Under the pieces are notes generated by a model. The model was given only the letters and a program-made list of their open reading frames with translations. It ran no database searches and was not told the DNA's origin. From Mesorhizobium sp. (lineage in GTDB: Bacteria; Pseudomonadota; Alphaproteobacteria; Rhizobiales; Rhizobiaceae), in NCBI GenBank assembly GCA_004963905.1, contig SUGL01000035.1:1-64000 (forward strand): 64,000 nucleotides of DNA, written 5' to 3'. Positions 17,817 through 26,980 of this stretch are shown piece by piece. A program made the position numbers and the translations under genes. Numbering within the stretch: position 1 is the first letter of the stretch; each line of letters starts with the position of its first letter.

Positions 17817-18521
17817 TCAGACGATCAGCGCCTTGTCGCGCCACAGTCGAAATCCGCCTTCGAAGGCGCGCGTGTTGTCGCCACGCCTGGATTTCTCCGG
17901 CAATTCATCGAGTTTGTCGACGTTGCCGCCGCCGATAACCACATAGTCCGGCTGCAAGGCGGCGCGAAGCCTGTCCACGACGTCGAAAACGTATTTGCGC
18001 CATTTTTTCTTGCCGTGCTTCACCAGTCCGCGTTCGCCGACATAGTCCTCGAAGCTGCAACCTTTCTTGTAGGGAAGATGGGCAAGCTCCATCGGCTGGC
18101 CGACATGGTCGAGGATCATTGCCGCGCCCAGGCCCGTGCCCAGGCCAAGGAACAGCATGCGGCCGCCCTCGTAGCTGCCGATCGCCTGCAGCAGCGCGTC
18201 ATTGACGACCTTGACCGGCTTGCCGAAAGCGGCGGCGAAATCGTAGCCGTTCCAGCCCTTGCCGAGATTGAAGGGATCGAGCGAAGGCTTGTTGTCCTTG
18301 ACCGGGCCGGGATAGCCCATCGAAATGACGTCGTAGTCCAGTCCCTCGGCCAATTTCTTCACCGACGCGACGACCTGCTCGGGAGTCAGGCCCGGCCCTG
18401 ACTCGGTGCGGCGCACCTCGCCGCCGGCGCTGGTGAGGATCTTCACGCGAGAGCCGCCGACGTCGATGGTGAGCACGATCTGCTCGCTTGCTGCCGCTGC
18501 CGGTTTTGTTGCTTTCGCCAT
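17817..18521 (-). CDS. ROK-family polyphosphate glucokinase
   Basis: A 234-residue sugar kinase. The phosphate loop is VLTIDVGGSRVKIL and the second motif LFLGLGTGLGAAMI. Short ROK proteins with this pattern are polyphosphate/ATP glucokinases (PpgK type), which phosphorylate glucose to glucose-6-phosphate; whether polyphosphate is the true donor here needs assay. It is the last gene of the GH15-gnd-zwf-glucokinase operon, 14 bases after zwf. Position strongly supports a glucose substrate, since the upstream enzymes release glucose and consume glucose-6-phosphate. Confidence 0.85.
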   Translation of the reverse strand: MAKATKPAAAASEQIVLTIDVGGSRVKILTSAGGEVRRTESGPGLTPEQVVASVKKLAEGLDYDVISMGYPGPVKDNKPSLDPFNLGKGWNGYDFAAAFGKPVKVVNDALLQAIGSYEGGRMLFLGLGTGLGAAMILDHVGQPMELAHLPYKKGCSFEDYVGERGLVKHGKKKWRKYVFDVVDRLRAALQPDYVVIGGGNVDKLDELPEKSRRGDNTRAFEGGFRLWRDKALIV

Positions 18522-18535
18522 CCGTTGCCTCCGAA

Positions 18536-19912
18536 TTATTTCGTCGGGTTGATCCAGCCATTGGGTGGGCCGAAGCCGTTCATGGCGTCAGCCGGTCCCC
18601 AGCTCTTCGGCGCGTAGATCTGCGGCGGCGTGGTGTCGCCGAGCACGGGGCCGACGATGCGCCAGGCGAGCTCGGCCGCGTCCTGGCGCGTGAAGAGCTG
18701 GCCGTTGCCGTTCATCGCGTCGCCGATCAGCCGCTCGTAGGGAGGCATGTCGCCCTTGGTATCGTCGAGCGCGGTGAGCTCGACCTGCTCGCCGATCATG
18801 TCGTCGCCGGCGATCTTGCGCTGCGCGCCGATCGAGATCGCCACCTGCGGGTCGATGCGGAAACGGACATAGTTGGCATCGCCCGGCTTGATCGGGTCGA
18901 AGACGTCGAGGGGCGGCCGCTTCAGCCGCACGATCACTTCGGTGGCGTGCACCGGCATGTTCTTGCCGGCGCGGATGAAGAAGGGAACGTCCCGCCAGCG
19001 CCAGGTGTCGACGAAGAAGCGCACCGCTGCGAAGGTCTCGACGGGCGAATTCGGCCGCACGCCCGGCTCGGCAAGATAGCCGTCGAACTGGCCGCGCACG
19101 ACATCGTCCTTGTTGAGCGTGCGGATAGCGCGCAGCACCTGCACCTTCTCGTCGATGAGATCGTCGGCCGAGCGGCCGACCGGCGGCTCCATGGCTAAAA
19201 GCAAAAGGATGTTGAGCAGATGGTTCTCGATGACGTCGCGGATGCAGCCGACATCGTCGTAGAATTTGCCGCGCCCTTCGATGCCGAAATCCTCGGCCAT
19301 GGTGATCTGCACGCTCTCGACGAAATTGCGGTTCCAGATCGGCTCGAGGAAGGAATTGGCGAAGCGGAAATAGAGCAGGTTCTGGATCGCCTCCTTGCCG
19401 AGATAATGGTCGATGCGGAAGATCGACTGCTCGTCGAACACCAGATGCAGCACGCGGTTCAGCCAGCGCGCCGACTGCAGGTCGTGGCCGAACGGCTTTT
19501 CCACCATCAGCCGCGCGCCGCGCGCGGTGCCGGACTGCTCCAGGCCCTGGACGACGGTCTCGAACATGGTCGGCGGGACCGCCATGTAGTGCAGCGGATG
19601 CTGCGCTGCGCCGAGCGCGGTCTTCAGCCTGTCGAAGGTGGCCGGGTCGCGGTAGTCGCCGCTGACATAGCGCAGCAGCGAGGCGAGCTTGCCGAACACC
19701 TTGTCGTCGACGGCGCCCAGCGTATTGACGATGCCGTCGCGGGCACGGTCCACCAGCTTGCCGACGTCCCAGGGGTCGAAGGCAACGCCGATCACCGGCT
19801 CGGCCAACGTCCCCTTGGCGACCATATGATACAGCGCCGGAAATATCTTCTTGTGCGCAAGGTCGCCGGTCGCCCCGAAAAGCACCAGCGTGTCGGACCT
19901 CTCCTGGCTCAT
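18536..19912 (-). CDS. zwf: Glucose-6-phosphate 1-dehydrogenase
   Basis: A 458-residue NADP enzyme that oxidises glucose-6-phosphate to 6-phosphogluconolactone. It has the nucleotide motif [20 protein letters not shown] and the substrate-binding signature [20 protein letters not shown]. The start MSQERSDT at 19912 lies 13 bases after gnd; the 33 residues upstream in the open frame overlap gnd and are rejected. Some residues differ from the usual rhizobial Zwf (about 490 residues), so this may be a second, operon-specific copy. No 6-phosphogluconolactonase gene is adjacent. Confidence 0.96.
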   Translation of the reverse strand: MSQERSDTLVLFGATGDLAHKKIFPALYHMVAKGTLAEPVIGVAFDPWDVGKLVDRARDGIVNTLGAVDDKVFGKLASLLRYVSGDYRDPATFDRLKTALGAAQHPLHYMAVPPTMFETVVQGLEQSGTARGARLMVEKPFGHDLQSARWLNRVLHLVFDEQSIFRIDHYLGKEAIQNLLYFRFANSFLEPIWNRNFVESVQITMAEDFGIEGRGKFYDDVGCIRDVIENHLLNILLLLAMEPPVGRSADDLIDEKVQVLRAIRTLNKDDVVRGQFDGYLAEPGVRPNSPVETFAAVRFFVDTWRWRDVPFFIRAGKNMPVHATEVIVRLKRPPLDVFDPIKPGDANYVRFRIDPQVAISIGAQRKIAGDDMIGEQVELTALDDTKGDMPPYERLIGDAMNGNGQLFTRQDAAELAWRIVGPVLGDTTPPQIYAPKSWGPADAMNGFGPPNGWINPTK

Positions 19913-19925
19913 GCCGCCTCTCCCC

Positions 19926-20939
19926 TCACGCGCCGGTCTTCGGCTTTTCGACATGGCCGCCGAAGGCATAGCGCATGGCGGACAAAAGCTTGTCGGCAAA
20001 AGCGGATTCACCCTGCGAGGAGAAGCGGTCGAACAGCGCCGAGGAGAGCACCGGCGCCGGAACGCCGGTGTCGATCGCCGCCTTGAGCGTCCAGCGGCCC
20101 TCGCCGGAATCGGAGACGCGACCGCCGAATTGGGCGAGCGTCGGATCGTTCTTGAGCGCGCCGGCAGTGAGATCGAGCAGCCAGGAGCCGATCACGCTGC
20201 CATGCCGCCAGACCTCGGCTACGGCGGGCAGATCGATGTCGAACTGGTAATATTGCGGATTTTCGAGCGGACTGGTTTCCGCGTCCGCGGTCCTGCCGCG
20301 CTTGCCGGCATTGGCCGATTTCAGGATGTTGATGCCTTCGGCATAAGCGGCCATGACGCCGTATTCGATGCCGTTGTGCACCATCTTGACGAAATGGCCG
20401 GCGCCGCTCGGACCGCAATGCAGATAGCCGTAAGGCGCCGTGCCGGCGTCCTTCGGCGGATTGGAGCCCGGGTCGGCGCCCGGCGCCAGCGTGGCGAAGG
20501 CCGTATCGAGGTGCTGCACGGCTTCATCGGGGCCGCCGATCATCAGGCAGTAGCCGCGCTCCAGCCCCCACACGCCGCCGCTGGTGCCGACGTCGACGAA
20601 GCTGATGCCTTTGGTCGCCAGCTTCGCGGCCTGGTCGACGGCGTCATGATAATAGGAATTGCCGCCATCGATGATGATGTCGCCAGGCTCCATGAGCGCC
20701 GCCACCTGGTCGACGATCCTGCCGGTGATCGCCGCCGGCAGCATCAGCCAGGCGCAGCGCGGCTTGGCAAGCTTGGCGACGAACTCCTCCAGCGAGGCGG
20801 CGCCGACGGCGCCGTCCTTGACCATGCCGGCGACGCTTGCCGAATTGATGTCGTAGACCACGCATTCATGGCCGTCGCGCATCAGGCGCCGCACCATGTT
20901 GGCGCCCATCCTGCCCAGTCCCATCATTCCGATCTGCAT
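19926..20939 (-). CDS. gnd: 6-phosphogluconate dehydrogenase, decarboxylating (short type)
   Basis: A 337-residue enzyme converting 6-phosphogluconate to ribulose-5-phosphate and CO2. It shows [17 protein letters not shown] at the N-terminus, [10 protein letters not shown] in the substrate site and the catalytic lysine in [16 protein letters not shown]. The length is that of the short YqeC/GndA-like type, which usually prefers NAD, not the 470-residue classical form. It lies between the glucoamylase (31 bases) and zwf (13 bases) in one operon. Confidence 0.95.
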   Translation of the reverse strand: MQIGMMGLGRMGANMVRRLMRDGHECVVYDINSASVAGMVKDGAVGAASLEEFVAKLAKPRCAWLMLPAAITGRIVDQVAALMEPGDIIIDGGNSYYHDAVDQAAKLATKGISFVDVGTSGGVWGLERGYCLMIGGPDEAVQHLDTAFATLAPGADPGSNPPKDAGTAPYGYLHCGPSGAGHFVKMVHNGIEYGVMAAYAEGINILKSANAGKRGRTADAETSPLENPQYYQFDIDLPAVAEVWRHGSVIGSWLLDLTAGALKNDPTLAQFGGRVSDSGEGRWTLKAAIDTGVPAPVLSSALFDRFSSQGESAFADKLLSAMRYAFGGHVEKPKTGA

Positions 20940-20970
20940 GGTGTCATCCTAATAGCTCGAGGAAAGAATC

Positions 20971-23388
20971 TTACTGGCTATCCAAAAGATCGATGCCGAC
21001 GGTGAAGTCGACATTCTCCCAGCGGCTGGCTTCGGGCCAGAAAAAAGTGAAGACGATCGTCGATCCCGGCTGCAAACCGGCGACGGCCAGGTCGACCAGG
21101 TGGACGCCGAAGGCGTTTTCGGCCGTCTTGTCGTCATGCACCGTCAGCCATTTGTCGCTGCTCCAGTGGACCACGCCGCGGGCGGCGAGCTCGACGCGCA
21201 GCACCTTGCCGACGGGGATGGAGCGGATCTTGTTGTTGAAGCACCAGATCCTGAAGGGCGACACTGTCTTACCCTTGATGTAGCGCTCGACGCCTTGCGG
21301 CGGCAGGTCGAAGACCGCGCCGTCACGCAGCGAGCGCAACAGCTTGATGTGCTCGGCATGCGCCCAGACCAGCGGCATGGCGCTGCCGGAAGGCGCGCCG
21401 AGCCGCAATTCGCGTTCGGCCATGTCGGGCTTGTCCCAGACCTGCTCCGGCAGAAGGCCGCCCACACCCGCCGAGCGCTCGAAGGTTTCGAGCAGTTCGG
21501 CCGCTTTGCCGGGCCGTCCCGCGGCCAGCTCGTAATGGGCGCGCTCGCCGGCGAGCAGCGGCCATGGCCGGCCTTGGCCGGTGCCGTCGAAAGGCCAGCC
21601 GTCCTCGTGCTCGCCATAGCCGTCGCCGGTGTAGCGGTACCAGAGCGGACCTTGCGGCAGGTCGCAGCGCAGCGTGGCGTCGATCGCTTTGACGGTGTTC
21701 ACGATGCGCGGATCGTCGGCGGCTCTCAGGCCGAAGCGGACCAGCGCCAGCGCGTCGGGGCTTATGATGGCCTCGGCCGGCCTGTCGCCGTCGCCGGGCG
21801 GCCGGTTCTTGATCGGCACGAAGCCGTCCTTGGGCGAAGCGGCGCCGGCAGCGTCGGGCGGCGCGATGCGGACATAGTAGCCCGCGATGCCTTCCCTGGC
21901 GGCGGTTTCAGTGCCGGTGACATAGGTCCAGCGCTCGATCTGGTCGTTCCAGCAGTCGGCGGTTTCGCGCAGATAATTTGCCGGCTCAGTTTTATCGCAG
22001 GCGTCGAGCATGTCGGCCGCGGCAAGTAGTGCCGCGATCTCCACGGCCAGTGTGAACGGGCTGTAGCCGGCGTCCTCCTCCCAGCGGTCTTCGCCGGTCA
22101 CCGGGCCGTTCCGCGCGACATAGGAGGCCGCGCTCTCGATCATGGCCAGGAACTCGCCGAGCTTGGCGCGCGGCAGATGACCGGCGCGGCGGAGCGCGTC
22201 GGCAAGCAGCAGCGGAAATGCGCATTCATCCATCTGGATGCCTGGCCAATAGGGCGTTCCGCTCGACCAGCAATTTTGCGGCCAATGACCGTCCGGCTGC
22301 TGGATCGAGCGGAGATAGGTCAGGATCTCGAGCGCCTGCCCGGCGTCGCCCGCGGCGAGGAAGCCGCCCGCCGTCTCGACCAGATCGCGCGGCCAGACCA
22401 GATGGTAGCCGCCGAGATCGTCGTCGCCCTTGTTGAAGCCCCAGGGGATCGAAAGACTGGCGACGGCCGCTCCCGGCCTGGCGATCGACAGGTGCGAGGC
22501 GAGCACCGCGGTGCCGACACGGTAGGTGTTGAGGCCAGAGGCAGCCTGCCGGTCGAGCTTCTCCAGCCCGGCCTGGAATTTCCGCCAGTTGGCGGCATAG
22601 GTTTCTGCGGCAGCCTCGAAGCCGTCCTCCAAACTTGCCAGCGCGATCTCCGCCGCCTCTTCCGGCCAGGCGCCGAAACCGAGCGCCAGCAAGGCCGTGC
22701 CGGTGCCTGCCGAGAAGCCGATCTCGCCGGTCAGTGCCACATTGCCGTCCTCCGCGCGCTGGCAGGCCGGGTCGAGCGCACCGCCGCTGCGGAGCTGCTG
22801 CCAGCCGTCGGAGACGCCGACATAACCGGCCGAGCAGACGCCCCAGGACAGCGAAGAAGCGAGCGCGACCGAGACACCGCGGCCTGACGCAAAGAGCATG
22901 CGCTCTCCCTTATGCTCGCCGACCCAGGCGGTGTTGCCCATGCCGGCATTGACGAGATGCGGGGCGAGCAGCGTGTAGACGCGGTAGTCCGAAGCCGAGC
23001 CTTTGAGCGCCGCGAAGGTGATTTCCTGTAGCAGTACGGGGCGTTTCGGATCCGTAACGATGCGCTTTTCCAGCCGGTAGGAACCATCGGCCGCCGTGTT
23101 GGCCAGGCGGTAGGCCGGCACGCCGTCCTCGAAGGGCTCGATCAAGTGCAGCGTATCGCGCTTCTCTTCCGAGAAGGAGCCACCGGGACCGGTGACCATC
23201 AGCCCCATGTCGCGCGTGCAGGCGCTGTCGAGGCGCGGATAATAGATCTCGTTCAATATGCCGTGGCTTATGGTGAACCAGAGCGGGCTTCTCGCCGAAA
23301 GCGCTGTGCCGACGCCGGCCTTGGCGCTCGACGTCCAGCGCGCGGGTATTCCTGGGGCGCCCTGAGCAACGGTCGGCGTCACTGCCAT
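20971..23388 (-). CDS. Glycoside hydrolase family 15 glucoamylase-like protein
   Basis: An 805-residue protein. Residues about 20-270 form the beta-sandwich domain found ahead of bacterial GH15 enzymes; about 280-700 form the (alpha/alpha)6 catalytic barrel with WPRDLVETAGGF, GIQMDECAFPLLL and the catalytic Glu in GLLPEQVWD; a C-terminal beta domain follows. GH15 enzymes release glucose from alpha-1,4 or alpha-1,6 glucans or trehalose. No signal peptide is seen, so it is cytosolic. The ATG at 23388 has a perfect AGGAGG seven bases upstream, which decides the start over longer frames. It is the first gene of the operon feeding gnd, zwf and glucokinase. Confidence 0.9.
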   Translation of the reverse strand: MAVTPTVAQGAPGIPARWTSSAKAGVGTALSARSPLWFTISHGILNEIYYPRLDSACTRDMGLMVTGPGGSFSEEKRDTLHLIEPFEDGVPAYRLANTAADGSYRLEKRIVTDPKRPVLLQEITFAALKGSASDYRVYTLLAPHLVNAGMGNTAWVGEHKGERMLFASGRGVSVALASSLSWGVCSAGYVGVSDGWQQLRSGGALDPACQRAEDGNVALTGEIGFSAGTGTALLALGFGAWPEEAAEIALASLEDGFEAAAETYAANWRKFQAGLEKLDRQAASGLNTYRVGTAVLASHLSIARPGAAVASLSIPWGFNKGDDDLGGYHLVWPRDLVETAGGFLAAGDAGQALEILTYLRSIQQPDGHWPQNCWSSGTPYWPGIQMDECAFPLLLADALRRAGHLPRAKLGEFLAMIESAASYVARNGPVTGEDRWEEDAGYSPFTLAVEIAALLAAADMLDACDKTEPANYLRETADCWNDQIERWTYVTGTETAAREGIAGYYVRIAPPDAAGAASPKDGFVPIKNRPPGDGDRPAEAIISPDALALVRFGLRAADDPRIVNTVKAIDATLRCDLPQGPLWYRYTGDGYGEHEDGWPFDGTGQGRPWPLLAGERAHYELAAGRPGKAAELLETFERSAGVGGLLPEQVWDKPDMAERELRLGAPSGSAMPLVWAHAEHIKLLRSLRDGAVFDLPPQGVERYIKGKTVSPFRIWCFNNKIRSIPVGKVLRVELAARGVVHWSSDKWLTVHDDKTAENAFGVHLVDLAVAGLQPGSTIVFTFFWPEASRWENVDFTVGIDLLDSQ

Positions 23389-23520
23389 CAACTGGCCTCC
23401 TGTCATCGTTCCTAGACCAGGAGCCGGCGGCTTTTCAATCGCCGCACCTGAAGTTGATCTCCCCACCGTCGCGTCAGCCGTCGTTGACAGGGGCACCGTC
23501 AAGCGCTCACTATTTTGCAA

Positions 23521-23552
23521 GCAGGGAGGAATGCGGGCAGGGAGGAATGCGG
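23521..23552. repeat. Perfect 16-base tandem duplication in a divergent promoter
   Basis: The unit GCAGGGAGGAATGCGG occurs twice without a gap (23521-23536 and 23537-23552). It lies in the 241-base region between the divergent glucoamylase operon and the histidine kinase gene, upstream of the kinase start. It may be a recent slip duplication or a paired regulator site. Confidence 0.7.
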
Positions 23553-23629
23553 GAAACAAGGCTTGCAGCCGCGCCGTATGGGCATGGCGTGCCTTTCCGC
23601 GGCATTCACCCGGCGGCAAGGGAGGAGAC

Positions 23630-24907
23630 ATGTCGGAGGTATCTCCCCAGCTGATCGACCGGCTGCTCGCGATCTCGCGGGCTTTGGCCGGGCATATCGA
23701 TCCGGGCTCGGCGTTCCGGGCGACGGCGATCGAAATCGGCACGCTCATCCCGCACGATCATATCGATCTGGCGGTGCTGTCGCTGGATGGGCGCATGCAT
23801 GCCTGCTACGAGGCCGGTTTCCATACCAGCTGGAGCGATCTGGCGCAGCATCCGGTCGAGGGCAGCCCGATTCGTCGCGTGCTGCGGGGCGAGACACCTT
23901 ACCTGTTGTCCGACAATGCGCTTGTCGACGACCGCTTCCACTTCGAGGGCGCGTTCGACGGGCCGATCTTCGCCGCCAAGCTGCGCAGCCGCATCATCGT
24001 GCCGCTCAGGGCACGCGGCACCGTGGTCGGTGCGCTCAATATCAGCCGGCACGAGGCCGGCTGCTTCACGCAGGCGGACGTCGACGTCGCCCAGCAATGC
24101 GCCGACCTCATCGCGCCCTATATCTTTGCGCTGATCCAGACCGAGGAAGCGCGCCGCGCCATGCTCGCCGAAAGCGAGGCGCGCAACCGGGCGGAGCTGC
24201 TCAGGGTCGGCGCCTCGCAACTGACCGCCGGCATGGAGCGCGAGCGCCGCCGCATGGCGATGGACCTGCACGACCAGACGCTCGCCGACCTCGCCCGCAT
24301 CGCCCGCCAGGTCTCGGCCTTCCGCAGCCGGGGCGTGGCGCGCACGGCCCAGCTTGCCGATCTGGAGCAGGAAGTCGCGGGCTGCCTGGCGGAGCTGCGC
24401 CACATCGTCGACGACATGCGGCCGAGCGTGCTGGAACTGTTCGGCCTGCGCGATGCCGTCGAGGCGCATCTCAACCGCAGCGTCGCCAGGGCCAAACCGC
24501 CGATCGCCGTGCGCATCGCCGACACGAGCGACGGCAGCGCCGACAACCTGTCGGAAACGCTGCGCACGGCGCTCTACCGGATCGTGCAGGAAGCCATCAA
24601 CAACGCGGTGCGCCATGCCGGACCGAGCCGCATCGAGGTGCAGCTGGCTTCGACAGCAACCACGTTCAGCGTGACCGTCGCCGATGACGGGCATGGCTGC
24701 GGCGCGGTCGATCCTGCCGCCCAAGGCGGCATCGGCCACATGCATACGCGGGCGGCACTTGTCGGGGCGCGGCTGCGTTTCGAGCCGGCCAGCCGCAAGG
24801 GCGGCACGCGGGTCGTCATCGAGATCGACCGCGAGCCCGCGGCGAGCAAGGTTTCAGCGCGCGGCGCCGCGGTGAACGAGGGTAAGCCGGTGGCGGAGGC
24901 GTTCTGA
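23630..24907 (+). CDS. GAF-domain sensor histidine kinase, NarL-partner type
   Basis: A 425-residue soluble kinase with no membrane segment. The GAF sensor domain spans about 20-175, the HisKA_3 dimer helix has ERRRMAMDLHDQTLADLARI (His about residue 213), and the HATPase domain (about 300-400) has QEAINNAVRHA, VADDGHG and GGIGHMHTRAALVGA. This class pairs with NarL-type regulators. The ATG at 23630 is preceded by GGAGGAG. Its stop overlaps the start of the response regulator (TGATG). The ligand of the GAF domain is unknown; divergent placement suggests it may sense carbon or redox state. Confidence 0.92.
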   Translation: MSEVSPQLIDRLLAISRALAGHIDPGSAFRATAIEIGTLIPHDHIDLAVLSLDGRMHACYEAGFHTSWSDLAQHPVEGSPIRRVLRGETPYLLSDNALVDDRFHFEGAFDGPIFAAKLRSRIIVPLRARGTVVGALNISRHEAGCFTQADVDVAQQCADLIAPYIFALIQTEEARRAMLAESEARNRAELLRVGASQLTAGMERERRRMAMDLHDQTLADLARIARQVSAFRSRGVARTAQLADLEQEVAGCLAELRHIVDDMRPSVLELFGLRDAVEAHLNRSVARAKPPIAVRIADTSDGSADNLSETLRTALYRIVQEAINNAVRHAGPSRIEVQLASTATTFSVTVADDGHGCGAVDPAAQGGIGHMHTRAALVGARLRFEPASRKGGTRVVIEIDREPAASKVSARGAAVNEGKPVAEAF

Positions 24908-25647
24908 TGTTGGTGATGATCGCGGAAAACGACGGCCTGCACCGCACCTTCGCGCGGCGCACCGTCGAGCAATTGTGGCCGGGCGACGTCGAGGTGATCG
25001 AAGCCGGCGACGGCGAGGACGCCATCAACCTGGCGGCCGAGCGGCAGCCGCCGCACGTCGTACTCGACCTGCAGCTGCCCAAGGCGACAGGCATCGAGGT
25101 CGCCCGCGCGATCTGGAGCCGGCGGGCCGGCACGCATATCCTGTTCTGGTCGAATTTCGCCGACGAGGCCTATGTGCGGGGCGTGGCGCGGATCGTGCCG
25201 CCGGGATCGGTCTATGGCTATGTGCTGAAATCGGCTACCGAAGAAGGCATGCGCTCGGCGCTGCGCGGCGTGTTCCGCGAGGGGCATTGCATCATCGATC
25301 GCGAGATCCGCGGCATCCAGCACCGCGTCCAGGACCGGTTCGAAGGCATCACCGACGGCGAGTATGAAAGCCTGATCGACATCGCGCTCGGCCTCACCGA
25401 CAGGGCGATCGCGGCCCGGCGCGGCTTGTCGATCCGCGGCGCGCAGAGCCGCATCAAGCATGTCTACGACAAGCTCGGCATCGTGCCGCTGGAAGAGGGC
25501 GCGGGCGAAGCGTCGGTCTTCAATTCGCGCACCCGCGCCATCTATCTCGCCATGGCGCGCGGCCTGATCAACATCGACGCGCTGCGCCGCGAGCAGGAGC
25601 AGCTCGACGTCTGGCTCGCGCAGGCGACACCGTCACAGGAGCACTGA
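24907..25647 (+). CDS. Response regulator with divergent LuxR-like output domain
   Basis: 246 residues. The receiver (1-125) has AENDG at the acidic pocket, the phospho-acceptor Asp in VVLDLQLPKATG and the switch lysine in YVLKSATE. The output region (about 145-215) resembles a LuxR/GerE helix-turn-helix (DGEYESLIDIALGLTDRAIA, then SIRGAQSRIKHVYDKLGI) but is poorly conserved, with a 30-residue helical extension at the end. Translationally coupled to the kinase. Targets unknown; the divergent carbohydrate operon and downstream lactonase genes are candidates. Confidence 0.9.
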   Translation: MLVMIAENDGLHRTFARRTVEQLWPGDVEVIEAGDGEDAINLAAERQPPHVVLDLQLPKATGIEVARAIWSRRAGTHILFWSNFADEAYVRGVARIVPPGSVYGYVLKSATEEGMRSALRGVFREGHCIIDREIRGIQHRVQDRFEGITDGEYESLIDIALGLTDRAIAARRGLSIRGAQSRIKHVYDKLGIVPLEEGAGEASVFNSRTRAIYLAMARGLINIDALRREQEQLDVWLAQATPSQEH

Positions 25648-25664
25648 TCGCGCCGAGTCCGGAA

Positions 25665-25712
25665 AGCGCCCGAAGCGACCGACTGTGCAAAACCACAGTC
25701 GGCGATGCGCTT
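25665..25712 (+). terminator. Strong hairpin after the kinase-regulator pair
   Basis: CCGACTGTG at 25679-25687 pairs perfectly with CACAGTCGG at 25694-25702 around a six-base loop, and AAGCGC/GCGCTT flank it. There is no U-tract, so intrinsic termination is uncertain; it may instead protect the transcript end. Confidence 0.6.
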
Positions 25713-25792
25713 AGACCGCTATCGCCCCGCCCACGTCCCGACTAGGCTTTTGTCTGACAAGAACAAGAAGACAGGAATTTCGGGGAAGCGCC

Positions 25793-25987
25793 ATGCCGTT
25801 CGTCAGCATACGGATACTCGAGGGCCATTCGCAAACGCGCAAGAACGAGATCTCGCGCCGCGTCACCGAGGCGATCAGCGAGGTCGCCGAGCTGCCCAAG
25901 GAAGCGATTTGGGTGGTGATCGAGGATGTGCCGGGCAGCGACTGGTTCGTCGCCGGCAAGCCGGTGCGGGAACCCAAGAGCCCGTGA
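25793..25987 (+). CDS. 4-oxalocrotonate tautomerase-family protein
   Basis: A 64-residue protein that opens MPFVSIRILEGH; after removal of Met the N-terminal Pro1 is the catalytic base of the tautomerase superfamily. The basic residue RR near position 20 is consistent with substrate carboxylate binding. The stop overlaps the ATG of the SMP-30 gene (TGATG), so the two are coupled. The true substrate is not known; a keto-enol step on a sugar acid or aromatic breakdown product is inferred from its partner. Confidence 0.9.
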   Translation: MPFVSIRILEGHSQTRKNEISRRVTEAISEVAELPKEAIWVVIEDVPGSDWFVAGKPVREPKSP

Positions 25988-26877
25988 TGTCGATCCAGGC
26001 GCGCGCCCGCCATTCCGGCTTTGACGACGTCGTCGGCAACGCGGCGATGGAGCGGCTGGCCACCGGTTACGGCTTCATCGAGGGGCCGGTATGGCATCCC
26101 TACGAGAAATGGCTGGTCTTTTCCGACATTCCGCAAAGCCGCATGTACCGGCGCAGCCCTTCGGGCGAGATCGAGCTGTTCCGTAATCCGAGCCACATGG
26201 CCAACGGCAACACGCTCGACCGGCAGGGGCGGCTGGTGACCTGCGAGCACGCGACCAGCCGTGTCACCCGCGCCGAACCGAACGGCGCGACGACGGTACT
26301 CGCCACCCATTACCGGGACAAGCAGCTCAACAGCCCGAACGACATTGTGGTGGCCACCGGGGGCTCGATCTATTTCACCGATCCGACTTACGGCCGGGCG
26401 GAGTTCTATGGCGTGCCGAGGCCGCAGGATTTGGCCCACCAGGGTGTCTACCGCATCGACGGCGACGGTGCGCGCCTGACGCTCGTCGCCGACGATTTCG
26501 CGCAGCCCAACGGGCTCTGCTTCTCGCTCGATGAATCGCGGCTCTTCGTCAACGACACCGAGCGCGGCCACATCAGGGTGTTCGGCGTGGAAGCCAATGG
26601 CGACCTCAATGGCGGCGCGGTGTGGGCGGTGACGGAAGGCGACGGGCCGGGCGCGCCGGACGGGATGAAGATCGACAGCCGGGGTAATCTCTATTGCACC
26701 GGGCCTGGCGGCATCCATGTCTTCGATGCGTCGGGCGAGCTTCTCGGCGTCATTCCAACGCCGGAAGACTGTGCCAACTTCACCTTCGGTGACGACGACC
26801 TGAGGAGCCTCTACATCACCGCTTCGACGTCGCTCTACCGGCTGAGGGTGCGGGTGCCGGGACTGAGGCTGTTTTGA
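25987..26877 (+). CDS. SMP-30/gluconolactonase-family lactonase
   Basis: A 296-residue six-bladed beta-propeller hydrolase. Metal ligands expected for the family are present: Glu in GFIEGPVWHP, Asn in NSPNDIVVA, and Asp in GAPDGMKIDSRGNLYCTG. Family enzymes open sugar lactones or related esters. It starts inside the tautomerase stop (TGATG) and is followed by a ribose-type ABC importer, so a role in catabolism of the imported sugar or sugar acid is likely. It could also supply the lactonase step missing beside zwf, but this is a guess. Confidence 0.9.
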   Translation: MSIQARARHSGFDDVVGNAAMERLATGYGFIEGPVWHPYEKWLVFSDIPQSRMYRRSPSGEIELFRNPSHMANGNTLDRQGRLVTCEHATSRVTRAEPNGATTVLATHYRDKQLNSPNDIVVATGGSIYFTDPTYGRAEFYGVPRPQDLAHQGVYRIDGDGARLTLVADDFAQPNGLCFSLDESRLFVNDTERGHIRVFGVEANGDLNGGAVWAVTEGDGPGAPDGMKIDSRGNLYCTGPGGIHVFDASGELLGVIPTPEDCANFTFGDDDLRSLYITASTSLYRLRVRVPGLRLF

Positions 26878-26980
26878 GCCGGGGGCGCGGGATCGAATCG
26901 GGCGCTCGGATCGTATTGGAGTGAAGCCGGCTCGGAGGAGCCGATGGACGTGCAGCAGTCAACATCTGGGAGGAAATGAC

